A stretch of DNA of 64,000 nt from Lepidodermella squamata (Eukaryota > Gastrotricha). The notes below the pieces were generated by a model. The model saw nothing but the letters and a program-made list of their open reading frames with translations, ran no database searches and was not told the DNA's origin. Positions within the stretch are counted from its first letter, which is position 1. Each line of letters begins with the position of its first letter. Shown in pieces: positions 33,652-45,197 of the stretch. The DNA is taken from positions 930,001 to 994,000 of the forward strand of contig JBLDXI010000012.1 in NCBI GenBank assembly GCA_047495785.1, given 5' to 3'. The translations under genes were made by a program, and so were the position numbers.

Positions 33652-34674
33652 GAAAATCACCATAAAATGGCCGGCCGACACAATAGCTAAACCGAAATGG
33701 TGAATCCACAATAGCACGCGACTAAATAGCGAAAATATTGTGATGCCCATAATAGCGAGCGACTGTTTAGAAATCCCGGAATAGCGCGCGACATATTAGC
33801 GAAATTTTCATTATCACCATAATAGCGAGTGAGGAAATAGAGAAATTATCCTTTTTCAAAAGTGAACATCAGGTTTTGATTATTTTTTAATTTGCGTTCA
33901 TTTTTACAATTTAAGAACGGACGCCTCAAAATTAAACTGGTAGCACTGGTTTATGGAAATTGCGCCTCTCTCTCGCTGAATGATAACAATGTCCTAAATA
34001 CCCACAAAGTGAGACTCAATTTTTCGGTATATAAAATAAGAAAATATTTACCATATGCGGCGCATAAATCAGTGATTGCACCTGTCTGAGATGAGGGGCA
34101 TAAGCATTTTCCGCGCTTGTTCGCTCTTGAGATGAACAACTTGTAAAAGGCGCGCATTATTTGACATCATCTCATCTCCCAATAATAATAAATGTGAAAA
34201 TACGCGAGAGGCGCGACGCTATGATCTGAAGAATAAAATACTGAAATATCCTATGTTACTCTATGTCTTGTTTCATTTTGTTAATGGTTAATGGCTCATG
34301 TGTTCACCTATTTAGCTGGCCGTAGAGGGCCACTGCTTCACCTTCTCTCTCATTTTTGTAGTCAACTGCAGAACTATCGATCCTGTTTGCTAGTAAATTG
34401 ATCTTTCAATTTAATATTTCACAAATATAATTTTTTCTGAAACTTTTTGGCTGGTGGTTTGGTCTCATTCTTTCGTGTCACAATGAAATCCGATCGCGTG
34501 AGCTTACAATCGCACGATCAAGACTGCACGACACGTGCCTTAAAAATACTGCGAGGCCTATAAAAAGCGATCTGCTGACTAGCTACGATCATCACCTGCT
34601 TTTGCAACTTAAAGCTCATAGCAATCTTCTCGTTTTCATTTTCGTTCGTGTTTTGATCCTCTTCAAACTCTAAA

Positions 34675-36016
34675 ATGGCCTGCTCGTACAACTTCCAACC
34701 GACCCTGTCGACCGTCGCTCCCTCGATCGCCGGCTACTCGAGCCCGATGAACGTCGAGAGCCTGCTCCGCAGCAAGGCCGGCATCTACTCGCCGTCGTCT
34801 GTTGAGCGCAGCCTCATCAACGCCGCCGTCCCGACCCCGTTCGCCGCTGCCGCTGGCATCCACAACGTCAACGCCTTCGCCTCGTCCCCGGTCGCCTACA
34901 ACACCTTCGTCTCGCCGATCGAGTGCGGAGCCGAGACCGGCCGCGTCTTCGGTGCCGAGTGCGGTGCCCAGCTGGCCGCCATCGTCGCCGCCCGCCTCAA
35001 CACCTTCGTCGGCCAGGAGGTGGCCGTCCGCATCGGCGCCCAGTGGGGAGCCGAGATGTGCGCCAAGCTGGGTGCCGAGCTCGCCGTCAAGCTCGTCAAC
35101 GGCTGGCCGGTCGAGCAGTGCGCCCGCTGGTGCTACACCTTCGGAGCCGAGCACGGCGCCGAACTGGGTGCCATCATCGCCCAGCGCCTGGGTGCCATCT
35201 ACACCGCCGAGTTCGCCGCCCGCATCGGCGCCGAGCTCTTCGCCGACGTCTGCGCCAAGCAGTGCTACGTCATCGCCGCCCGCGTCGCCGAGTCGCGCTT
35301 CGGTGGTGCCTCCAACACCTGGAACGCCGCCCGCCTCGCCAACAACTGGACCGGCTCGTTCGAGCGCTTCGGTGGCCTCAACTACCCGACCACCTTCGGC
35401 CCCTTCGGTGCCAACACCTGGTCGAACACCCTGTCGGCTGACAACAAGCTGTACAACATCGCCTTCCGCCCGTCCTCCGAGGTCGAGCTCTACACCCTGA
35501 CCCACCCGATCCGCATGACCGACGTCGAGGGCAACCGCCAGCTGTACCTGTGCTTCGAGCTCAAGGGCTTCAAGCCTGAGGAAGTCACCGTCACCCTGAA
35601 CAAGGCCGAGCGCGCCGTCGTCGTCGAGGCTGCCCACGAGTCCAAGGACGGCAAGGAGCACACCGTCGCCCGCAAGTACTCGCGCAAGTTCGTCCTGCCC
35701 GAGGTTAGTAAAATTATTGAAATTTCAATCGACTCTGACTTCAAGCTTTCTTCTATCTTTCTAGACCCTTGCCAAGATCGACCTGACCAAGGTTGAGCTC
35801 AAGTCGTGCCTGACCCAGGAGGGCCACCTCGTCGTCGAGTGCCAGCTGCCGAAGATGACCACCGAGGAGATCGCCAAGTGCCCGACCATGTCCGAGCTGT
35901 ACAACAAGCTGCCCGCCTTCGGAGGCTTCAACGCCGCCGTCCAGGCCTTCGGTGGCATCAACGCCGTCAACTGCAACGTCAACCACGTCAAGCCCGTCAC
36001 CGTCAAGACCGCCTAA
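34675..36016 (+). CDS. Small heat-shock protein with Ala/Gly/Glu-repeat N-terminus, copy 2
   Basis: Exons 34675-35703 and 35765-36016 encode 426 aa with the same organisation as copy 1: Ser/Pro-rich start, GAExGA-type helical repeat with regular Cys, linker and alpha-crystallin domain. It lacks the seven-residue ANG-type duplication of copy 1 and has Thr for Ile in IRMTDVEG. The 61-bp intron and the first codons after it (ACCCTTGCC) differ from copies 1 and 3 and resemble the gene at 4732, so the exon junction has a different history. TATA is at 34559-34566. Confidence 0.9.
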
Positions 36017-36890
36017 ATGAAAGCCAAATCCAAAGAGAAGATGAGCAATAATGCGCAATGCTAAAGAACCTTTCTTGAGAAAAATTGTGATAACATTAGA
36101 CTTGATATTGATATTCCTGTGCGATTTGCGATTTCTCTCAAGACATTAAATCCAGAGATGTTGCGTATTCAAGGTTCCATTGAGTTTTTCTATGACCCAA
36201 TGTGAGAGTTCAGTTTCAGTTATAACGATTATAATAGCGATAGCGGTACCAATGGCTTCCAAACAAGGTCAAAGTTCGCCTCCACGTCATGCAACACTTT
36301 TTGCACCGAACGTCGATAATTTTTCCTATTCAATCGTAAGCAACAAGTATGCAAATATTCCTGATCGCTTAATTTCGCCCGAGTCCAAAAGGGGGTTGCT
36401 GGATTTTTTAGAAAAAATTAAGATCATACTTCTTGGGATCAATTTTATATTTAGATTTGCCCCAACGTCAGCCTCATCTGACGACCAATTCGCGAGGCGT
36501 GGTGACTGGCCCTGAGCGCGAGCTTGGCCACACGAGGTCGGCGACCTTCACCAGATGTACGTTCCGGTCTGGTGGCTCTTTGATTAGTGCCACTTCCGGA
36601 GGGGTCAGTCGCTTTCAGAGCGGCTTTTTTAAGAATAAGAATAATCAAAGAGTGTTTCGTCAATTTGAGCATTATGTATATTTTACAGATAGGCTGATGT
36701 TCCCTAGTTCTTGTAGTAATTGAAAATCGAACACCGTAGAAGTATTTCGAACTTTCTCTTTGCCCTGATTTTATCACGTACATTTTATCCGTTAACGAGA
36801 AAAACCGGGCGAATTTGTTTAGCAGTTGGAAAATAGAAGTTGAAACTGGCACAATCTGATTTTGTTGTCTGATGATGGTATTTCACTTAA

Positions 36891-37292
36891 CCCTTAGCCG
36901 CCGAAGATGTGTACACGCGTTAATTCCGGAGAAAATTCACCGTGGTCGGAGGATTTGGGCTATCGAACCCATTGTTGCGTCATAAATTATGATAAATCAA
37001 TAGCAAGAAACAAGCACTCCCAGAAAATCCAAATTTTCAAAGCCATTCTGACCAGGTCGAAAATAGTGAGAAAAGTTTTAAATGACTTGTTAACACGTCA
37101 TGAAAACGCGTTAACACGTCATAGCAACGGCAACCCAGGTAAATTTCTTCTGAAAAAGAGGTTCGGCTTTCAATCTAAGGCTAAATGCAAGACTTTCTGC
37201 CGACTCAGAATTTGATTTTAGCCTCTTCTTGATTTTCTGGGATTTTCTGAAAGGTGCTCGAGTTAACACGTCATTGCGCAGGCGGGTAAGGG
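36891..37292. mobile_element. piggyBac-like MITE (TTAA target, CCCTTAGCCGCC ends)
   Basis: TTAA at 36887-36890 and 37293-37296 flanks termini CCCTTAGCCGCC and GGCGGGTAAGGG, a 12-bp inverted repeat with one mismatch. The 402-bp element has no transposase. It contains three copies of gttaacacgtcat. TTAA duplication with C-rich ends is characteristic of piggyBac. The right-hand segmental copy (near 49437) lacks it, but through a larger deletion rather than a clean excision. Confidence 0.82.
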
Positions 37293-37848
37293 TTAAATTG
37301 CAAGTTCAAATTTCTAGTTCAAATGAAAATAAGAGGTCGATACCTCAGCACGCCGAGCTCTATTCATAATCGCGACTGCAAGACATACAAAAATGGGGAA
37401 CGGCTCTCCCTGGAATTTTCCAAAACCTGGAAATATTTTGTAAATTTCCTGAAAAAACCCCTAAATTCCATGCATTTTTAGGCGTTTTTCAATACTCCTT
37501 AGCGACGATTTTTGCGCGCTGCGCCAGCAAACCATTTTTTCAAATATGCTCTTCAAAAACATAGTCATAATAATCCGCTTAAAATCTGGAAAATATCGGG
37601 ATGTTCCCTTTTCTTACAAAATATATGCCTAAACAGGTTTGGTGAGGCATAGCTTCATTTCGCCGGTCATTTTGAGCTGAAAAACTGATAATGAAAGTAC
37701 CAACAAAAATCTCAAGAACTGATTGTGATACTTTATTGCTGCGCAGCTTTCGCACAATCGCACAACAGAAGGCATATGGAAAAACGTATTGAGAAAAAGT
37801 CAAAACAGAAACAAAGCCAGCAGATAGTTTTAAAAAATGCAATCCTGT

Positions 37849-38852
37849 TTAGACGAAAGCGCTATAATCGAAAATGTTATCGTTGAGGAAATCCATGAAT
37901 TCAGTGACTCGAGTATAGACGCCGAGTCTATTTTTCTCAGCGCAGCTGCGGCCGAAGGAAGTCACCCCATGAAGCACCCAGTTGTCGTTCGGACCAACCT
38001 TGCACACAAGCGGGCCTCCAGCGTCACCTTTGCAGCTATCGCGTCTTCCTTCTTCATAGCCGGCACATATCATGCGAGAAGCAATTTCTGGATAAAATCG
38101 AACTTGGTGCTTAAGTCTGCGAGTAAATAAGCAGCAAACAATAACTTGATCGGAGGGATCCTGATAGTAGCACTGGTCATTAGCCATGATGGGTACAGCT
38201 ACCTCATTCAGCTCGTAATCAATACCTGTTCCCTTAGTGTCGCCAAAACCAGTGACGTAACATGTTGTGCCAACTGCCAGCTGGTCTGATGTGTTGAAAG
38301 GCAGGCAAGCTGGATGGACCCATTTATTGAAGGTGGCACCGGGTGTATTGAGACGCATGATTGCAAGGTCACAGTCATGCAAGGTTATGTTTCCGTAATT
38401 CGGATGAATAATTCATGATTATGATGGTTTCGGCCACCAAAAGCTGGACTTTCTCGTTGCTCGAGTCATCAAAAAAGTACGCCCTATTTGTCCCCACCCA
38501 AAGTTCAAAATCTTCAGGATTATTCGATCTGATAAACATCTTCGCTGCGGTGATGATATGACGTGGTGAAATGAGAGTTCCCCCGCCAATCATAGTTCGG
38601 CCTTTATACTTCACCACGACTTGCCACGGCCACGAATGCGGTCGGGAGGCTTTGCCACCAACGACTCGCCTTTGCCCAACGATGATTTCGTGATCGTAAA
38701 ACGGTTTGCCACAATTAGGTAAGATTTGTAGTCGTGTCCGTCGCTGTGCTGCTGGTCGGATCGGTTGACGGGAGGTCAGCTTCACCGCCCATCGACACCC
38801 CAAGTTGGCAAAAGCTCGCAAGAGCAATCAACAGCAAGCAGAAAAGTTTCAT
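37849..38852 (-). pseudogene. Serine protease homologue SPH3, frame broken
   Basis: A signal-peptide frame (MKLFCLLLIALASFCQLG) begins at 38852 but does not run in phase into the protease part, NCGKPFYDHEIIVGQ then RVVGGKASRPHSWPWQVVV. A 34-37 bp intron would be needed, or a frameshift has occurred. Near 38400 an apparent 7-bp insertion (aattatt) shifts the frame between ETIIIM and HPNYGN. The rest reads LHDCDLAIMRL to [20 protein letters not shown] and a normal end. The His block is TAAKMF (His to Lys) and the Ser block [11 protein letters not shown] (Ser to Ala), with Asp kept. It was thus a pseudoprotease before or as well as being broken. The R-VVGG activation site is intact. Confidence 0.75.
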
Positions 38853-38884
38853 ATTTTGGATAATTAAAATGGGAAATGTGTATC

Positions 38885-39222
38885 ATTGTGGAACCACTGG
38901 TAAGTTGAACTGTGGCGCGCACGCTGATTGGTCAATTTATCGTTGCTAATGACTCCGGAATGAAACAATTTAGTCGTGCGATCCACTAATAAATTATTGT
39001 ATATTTATGCAAAAAATGACCTTGCCACACCCTCTGCACGGTTTCCATTGACCACGAGCGTAAACTCCATATTAATGGTGGTAAATTGCTGCGGCAAAAA
39101 ACACTTGTGGCAAAAAATCTTATGGTTCGCACGACCAACATGTTTCATCCGGGAGTCATAGCAACGATCGATTGACCAATCAGCGTGCGCATTCGATTGG
39201 ACTTTTAAGTGGTCACACAATG
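38885..39222. mobile_element. Fold-back MITE upstream of SPH3
   Basis: Left arm (about 38887-38985) and right arm (about 39128-39219) are inverted copies with some mismatches, sharing e.g. gcgcacgctgattggtcaat and gtcgtgcga. It is non-coding. The arms lie in the presumed promoter of SPH3, and the same element is at 51065-51402 in the duplicate. Confidence 0.72.
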
Positions 39223-39230
39223 TCAAGTGA

Positions 39231-39464
39231 TGTTAAGTACCGGATGCTGAACTTCTGACTCCTCCATAATAATTTTCTCGCGCCGTCGAACCATTTTTTG
39301 CAAATGCTAAAAATAGTAACAAAATCTTCGATATATAGTGATTTGCTGTAAAGCTAAAGCTAAAAATAGAACATGTTACTATTTTTAGCATTGCAAAAAG
39401 TGGTTCGACGGCGCGAGAAAATTATTATGGAGGAGTCAGAAGTTCAGCATCCGGTACTTAACAT
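39231..39464. mobile_element. Fold-back MITE with GATGTTAAGTACCGG ends
   Basis: Arms of about 85 bp are almost perfect inverted copies (ttaagtaccggatgctgaac on the left, its inverse on the right) around a spacer of about 60 bp. TTAA lies at both ends, inside the inverted repeat. It is non-coding. An identical copy is at 51411-51644. Confidence 0.83.
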
Positions 39465-39738
39465 CTCTCGCACAATGTATGTCAAAACACTTTGTGTTGA
39501 GTGTTAAGTGTTGAGTTCCGATGAGCCTTGCCATTACCTTTACATCATTAAGCGAATCATAAGGCGACAACAGGTGCTGATGTCGCATGGCTTTTGTATA
39601 CTCTCATGCCCAATCCGCGCGATAATTAAACTTAATTAGCAACACCATGGGCGTCAGCTTTTTATTCATCAGCGGCTTGGAGGTATGGGAAAACAATTTC
39701 CATTTTCTATGGAAGCTGGAAGCGGCTCTGCTTTGACA

Positions 39739-39838
39739 TCTTCCGAATATTGGTCGACGGTTCAGACGTCCGCCGCTGCAACTGGTGACTAACTTAGCCT
39801 TCACCGCGGCGGCCCGGGTTCGATTCCCGGTCGGAGAA
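39739..39838 (+). other. tRNA-Glu-like pseudogene or SINE head with B box
   Basis: The 3' part reads ggcccgggttcgattcccgg followed by tcggagaa, a perfect T-arm/B box as in tRNA-Glu, and pairs with a near-matching 5' tcttccga. A D-arm-like tattggtcgacggttcagac follows. The anticodon arm (ccgccgc ... gcggcgg) encloses about 30 nt instead of 7, so a normal tRNA cannot form without an unusual intron. Copy at 51912-52011. Confidence 0.5.
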
Positions 39839-39879
39839 TATTCTTTTCCGAGGGTAACTACATCTTAGTCTGGAGTTAA

Positions 39880-40330
39880 ACGGCGAGCGTCGCAAAAAAC
39901 CACACTCACTCAGTTTTTTGCGAATGTCGCTCAGCCACCATTTTCTTATTGACAAGCATTAATGTCTTTCGTTCCATGTTTCAAAACTGGCAGGGCTAAA
40001 TTTTGCCACATTCGGGACGCCTACAACGCAAAAGCCGAGTGCTGTGTTGTGCCACGCTTCGCCCAAGACAGTAAAGACATCGTCGGTGTAGACTTGAATC
40101 ATGATGCATAGTCGGTACCAGACACCGAGAGAAGGTTGGCAGTATACAACGTGTATAAAAGCGGAACCCTGTGGTTTACAGTGATGAAGGAGCCGGCGAC
40201 AAGAGGCTGATGGAGTCGGCCAGCCGACGGTGTTAGCGGTGGGCAAGCTTGTGCATTAAAACAGCACGCCATAGGCAGAATCGTGAAGACTACGTTACAA
40301 TCTCACTAAAAATCGTTAGACTTTTTTGGC
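39880..40330. repeat. Dispersed repeat R1, fuller copy
   Basis: Starts with a region rich in cgagcgtcgcaaaaaacc/ttttttgcgaatgtcgctc, an inverted pair. It runs through tgtctttcgttcc, ttcgcccaagacagtaaaga, tataaaagcgg and ggccagccgacggtgtt. Copies are at 29520, 45905 and 52050. Confidence 0.7.
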
Positions 40331-40586
40331 TGATATGCCGCTCACCCAAACTTTACTTCATTCACTTCAGTAAAAAGTATGTTCAAATTTAGAGGGCTGT
40401 GATCGAAAAATAAAGTATTATAAATTTATAGTGCGATTTATATTTTTTATATTGCACATAAACTTGATGATTTATCGACGCTTTTATATCAACGCCTGTC
40501 TTAATCGACATCATCCAAACAATTGTTTTTATTTTCAAATATAGAATTGTCCCCAGAAATATAGGTCGAGTAGCTTTGACAATTCG

Positions 40587-42010
40587 ATATTTTACGGTAT
40601 AACATTCGTAAATCGTTCATATCTGAACTCGCCGCACTCGATTTACTCATCGCAACTCGCCTCCGGCTCGTTCCGACTCGTAAATCTCGGGCGGCTCCGT
40701 ACAGATATAAACGTTTTACTCATGTCATACCATACAAATATAACACTGTGTCTATATTTTTAACCTTGAAACACAAATCTATATTTTTTCATACTTCAAA
40801 TATAGATTTGAATATGAACTATATTTCTGATCTATGTCTGAAATATAGATTCAGGTCTATCTATATTTTTGACCTGGAAAATCTATATTTTGAATATAGA
40901 TGCCCATTTCCAAGGCCAATACTTCCGAGGTCTTGAAACAGCTTATTCTAACGGAAAAACACAGGGATATAGTTTTCGCTACGCAATTTATTATGAAAGA
41001 AAATGGAGAAATTCGATTTTGAGAATAATTTAGACGGGGACAGCTTGGCAGTCGGGCTGCAAAAATTGGCCGTAGGAACCAGAATTTCTCAGAAAACTCC
41101 GGAAAATCGGGCAGCATTTCGTCCCCGCTGTGCATGAATTCGCAGCGATTCGTGGGTCGGATCGCGCAGAAGCAAGTCGTCTCCTTAGATCGATAGAACG
41201 CGCCGGGAACACTGAGCAGAAAATCCAGAAAATCGGACAGCATTTTGACCCCAATTCGCAGAAATCACCACCTTGAAACTTGATTGAACTTGGAACACTC
41301 TGCCGCAGCGACAGTTCCGATTCGATCACGTTGAAAACATCGACGTACCAAACACCGTTGCGACGCGCTTATCCGAAACTGAGCAATTTTCAACCACCAG
41401 AGATGAAGTTCCGACGGACTGCTTGACCTTCTTTCATCGCCACCAAACGTGTCGTTCAAATCGAACCAGTTTCTTCGGATTGTAAAGGCGCGTGGTTTTC
41501 GCGAACGTTGATTTCGAATTTCGAAGGAACCAGGTTTCAGGGTTGATGGTTTATCGAACAATTCGGCTTCAATTGCGGCAGCTTTGCCAATCGGAGCAGA
41601 ATTCTGGGAGCATTTGTTCGTGAAATTCGAGCAGAATTCCGGTCGGACAGAAAATCGACTCTCAAAACGAGACGAAATTCGAACGAATGAGAAAAATGAG
41701 CGAGAATGAATAGAAAGCCATTTTTCAATGAAATTTTAATTTGGATTTTTTATTATTTTTTATTTTGCGTTGCGAAAAATATAGACACCGTGTAATATTT
41801 TACGATACAACATTCGTAGAAACCTATATTTTCGTGAAGCACTCGTATAGATCTCGTAAAACTCATTCACCTCGTGAAATCTCGTCTCCACTCGCCTGCC
41901 GGCTCGTTCCGCCTCGATTTCACTCGTTTCATTCGTTTTACTCGATCTATATTTCGTGCTTCACTCAAATATAGATTCCTACTCATGTTATATCATACAA
42001 ATATATCCCT
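40587..42010. repeat. Pair of direct repeats about 1.2 kb apart
   Basis: Blocks at about 40587-40744 and 41790-42010 share a start (tattttacg..ta.aacattcgta), a middle rich in spaced 'ctcg' (cgcctccggctcgttccgac against cgcctgccggctcgttccgc) and an end (actcatgt.ata.catacaa). The DNA between has no supported coding frame. It could be terminal repeats of a small composite element. Duplicated at about 52707-54130, with a 60-bp deletion in the first block. Confidence 0.5.
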
Positions 42011-42082
42011 TATCGTGTCAGATATACATGGTATTGCAATATTACCTGACATGCGCGACCCAACGAAACCTAGCACTAGGTT

Positions 42083-42410
42083 TGTACGGCAATAAGTGAT
42101 CGCCAATCAATCTAAAATAGAGCATTATCTTTAATATTTGAATCTCAATTATCCCCATCTCGGATTTCCCCGGCAAAAATCCTGGGTAAAGTATAGACCA
42201 AGGGCTGTCGTTCCATATAATTCAACGAGACGGGAACTTTGCCATGTCGGATGTAAAAAATCGTGGAAAAAGTGCGTTATCACTAAAAACAAGTCTAAAA
42301 ACAAACAATCACTAAAAATTTCATCGAAATCCGAGATGGAGCTGATTGAGATTTAATTAATTAAAGATAGTGCTCCATTAGATTGATTGATGCTCACTTT
42401 TTGCCGTACA
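42083..42410. mobile_element. MITE with TGTACGGCAA inverted ends
   Basis: TGTACGGCAA..AAGTGA at the left and its inverse at the right. Similarity runs inward for about 85 bp with mismatches (caatcaatcta, atctttaat, ccatctcggattt). It is 328 bp and non-coding. Duplicate at 54203-54530. Confidence 0.75.
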
Positions 42411-42947
42411 CACATTATTACCCTCATCTAGTGATTTCTTTGGGCACGCGACCCAAAAAGAAAAAAATCGTGATGAGTCATCTCGGCACACATAAATGTA
42501 CTAGCGTGTCCATAGAGCTGTCCATAGAGCTAGTTTAAAACTAGCGTGTCAGATCTACAGTATTTATTTATCTATGGTGTGCGTACGCCATTGTGTTGCT
42601 GCTAATAATTTATTCATACTATACATAGGTAAATTGTATGGCCATGAAAAACGCCGTGTATATTCATGCTAAAAATGTCCGAATATAATACAGACTCCTG
42701 AAAAAATTGTCCGGATTTGGTTTGAAAAACAACCCCATGAGACTATTAAAAGGACTGAAACTATCAAAAAGAACACAGTTTCGTTCTTGATTCCTAATTG
42801 CTATATCCATAAAACATAACCGGGTTAAATTGCCAACCTGGTTATTGAATTGCGTTTTATATCGACCTGCGAAGTAAGAGAATTTGAGCAGCTCCAGTAA
42901 AACCTGTTTTACAAATTTTGACGAAATTGAAATCTGCAGGCCTCTAT

Positions 42948-44763
42948 ATGTTCTTGTTACTAGCCAGTGGTGTAGTGGTTTTCATTCTTTTTGGATGGAA
43001 ACGCTACATTTTAGACCGCAGATATCGCCTACCACCCGGGCCGTTGCCTCTTCCATACATCGGCAGCTTGTATCAGATGGCTTTGCACGGAGCCAAGTCA
43101 AAATTATGGCAAAAGATCGCTTCATTAGGAGAGAAATACGGACCAATCTACACCTTCTATTTCGGGCCGATTCGCATGGTTGCCCTGAACGATGCCGAGA
43201 TGATACAACAAGTCCTTGTCCTCCAGGGAAAGACGTTTCAAGGGCGCTATGAGCCATTCATTCCCGGGGCAAAGAAATTGTTCAAGGGCATAGTCTTTTC
43301 GAATAATGACAGATGGCGGAAGCATCGCAGATTCGGTCTCAAAGCTATGCGAGATTTTGGTAATTTATTTTTGTAACTCAAGTCACCTTCTCTTCTCGTC
43401 TTCTCCCATTCGTAGTCCTATTGTTTTCTTTTATATCCCGATTGTTATTTATATATAAATATTTTTTCTTATACCAGAAGTTTATCACCACTTGCTATCT
43501 TGATAAAAGTTGGATAGAAGTTATAAGAAGGGATATAGGTCTTAACGTTTTTAATTCTCAGTTCCTTTTCCTATTCCCAAGATTATCCATTTAATATCAG
43601 TTTCGCAACTCCTTATTGTGACTCTAACTTCGGCTATTTGTTTCATCCAATAAGGAATGGGTAAGGATATCATGGTTGCGAAAATCCAGGAAGAGGCGAG
43701 ATTCCTTCTAGAGGACTTCGAGATCGCAGCAAAGGCAGAAGAGGGGTTGGATCCTGCAATGATCAATTTCTATGCAGTATCGAATGTCATTTGCTCGCTC
43801 GTATTCGGAAAGCGGTTCGACAGAGACAACAAAACTTACCAGAAATTGATATCACTGATTAAAAAATTGACAAGTCAAACTCTGGCTGAGCAAGGTGCAT
43901 TTCTACTCATTCCTTACCTGGAAGAAGTAGCGGATTCGAGTCAAACAAAAAACTCGCTTATTTTTATGGCACTTCTTGACAACGTTATTCGCGAAGCTGT
44001 CGAAGAACATCGGCTAGACTACAACCCTGAAAATATCCGCGATTTTCCGGATCTGTTCATCGAAGCGGAGAAGCAAGGCGAGCCGTTCTCGTACAAAGAC
44101 TACAGAGAAATCTTGGGCGACATGTTAGTCGCTGGAACTGACACGACATCTGTAGCCCTGACTTGGACGCTGTTCCATCTATCGAAATATCCCGAGGTCC
44201 AGAGGAAATGCCAGGATGCTATTGATAAAGCGATTGAATCAGACCGTCTGCCAACTCTGAGTGATCGCGCTAATATGGCCTACGTCGATGCTGTCATGTG
44301 CGAAGCGTTGCGATACGCGTCTTTGGCGCCCACGGCTCTTTTTCATACGAATTTGGATGAACCAGCGAAAGTTGCAGGTATGTTATAGAAATGGCTTAAT
44401 ATCTTTTGTTACTCATTTTTTCCAGGCTTCGACATACCTCCTTATACCATGGTTATGTATAACATAGCTGCAGTTCACCATAACAGAAACTACTGGAAGG
44501 ATCCGGAAGTGTTCAGACCCGAGCGATTTCTGGATTCCAACGGGAAATTACTGAGCCATCCCAGCCATTTCTTCCCATTTGGCCTGGGTCCTCGCATTTG
44601 CTTGGGCGAAGGACTTGCTCGAGTTGAGTACTTCATCTTCCTGACAGCTGTTCTGCATCGTTACTCGTTCGAACTGATATCGAAGGAAGTCGAGGCCTGC
44701 GATGGGCCCGATGGTCTCGTTCTTCAGCCTCCAAAATTCAAGCTGAGAGTCAGCAGTCGCTGA
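42948..44763 (+). CDS. Cytochrome P450, CYP2-clan-like, copy 2
   Basis: Exons 42948-43359, 43655-44377 and 44426-44763 encode 490 aa. All P450 marks are present: N-terminal anchor, LPPGPLPLPYIG hinge, LVAGTDTTS, EALR, FRPERF and the haem loop FPFGLGPRICLGEG. Both introns have GT donors. It differs from copy 1 at scattered residues (e.g. LVAGTDTT for FVAGTDTT, and LLDNVIREAVEE for LLERVVREAVEE) and appears identical in protein to copy 3. Upstream similarity to copy 1 begins near the gccattgtgttgctgc block (42587). Confidence 0.92.
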
Positions 44764-45197
44764 AATTGCAATTGGATAAATTTTTCAGTGCGATCAGGAC
44801 TTTCTTTTTATTTTTAAAAACAGAAAAACAGTAAAATGTTGCGGAGAGCTATTCATTTCCAAAACGACCAACTCGATAGTTCCCATGCAACGTGAAAATC
44901 TTTAGATAATTCAGAATAAGTGCCTCGTTTCAATTCTGCCGTGATTTGACCGAATATCATTCGTTGGAGCTAATCAATTTTCACGGCGAATTTCGTCAAT
45001 TAGTTGAATGATCTGTTCTCAAAAAGAAACCAATATCCAAACTAATCAATGCACTTCTGTCATTAGTGATCAATCGAATGCGCCTCAGAAAATGATAGGG
45101 TGTTGTATAAAAGCTTGGACAGATTTCGACCAAAGGCATCATTGACAATCCTCTGAAATTAAAGATTCATCTTTTCCGTCAAATTCAACATATCAGA

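Noticed and set aside
36433-36723. Open frames of 96-133 codons around 36.4-36.85 kb
   Set aside because: Different frames are open on both strands, there is no family signature, and they end at indels between the two duplicated copies. They are treated as non-coding.
40857-41728. Minus-strand open frames at 40.9-41.7 kb (repeated at 53.0-53.85 kb)
   Set aside because: Several overlapping frames lack recognisable domains, start context or splice links. Conservation with the second copy only reflects the recent duplication.
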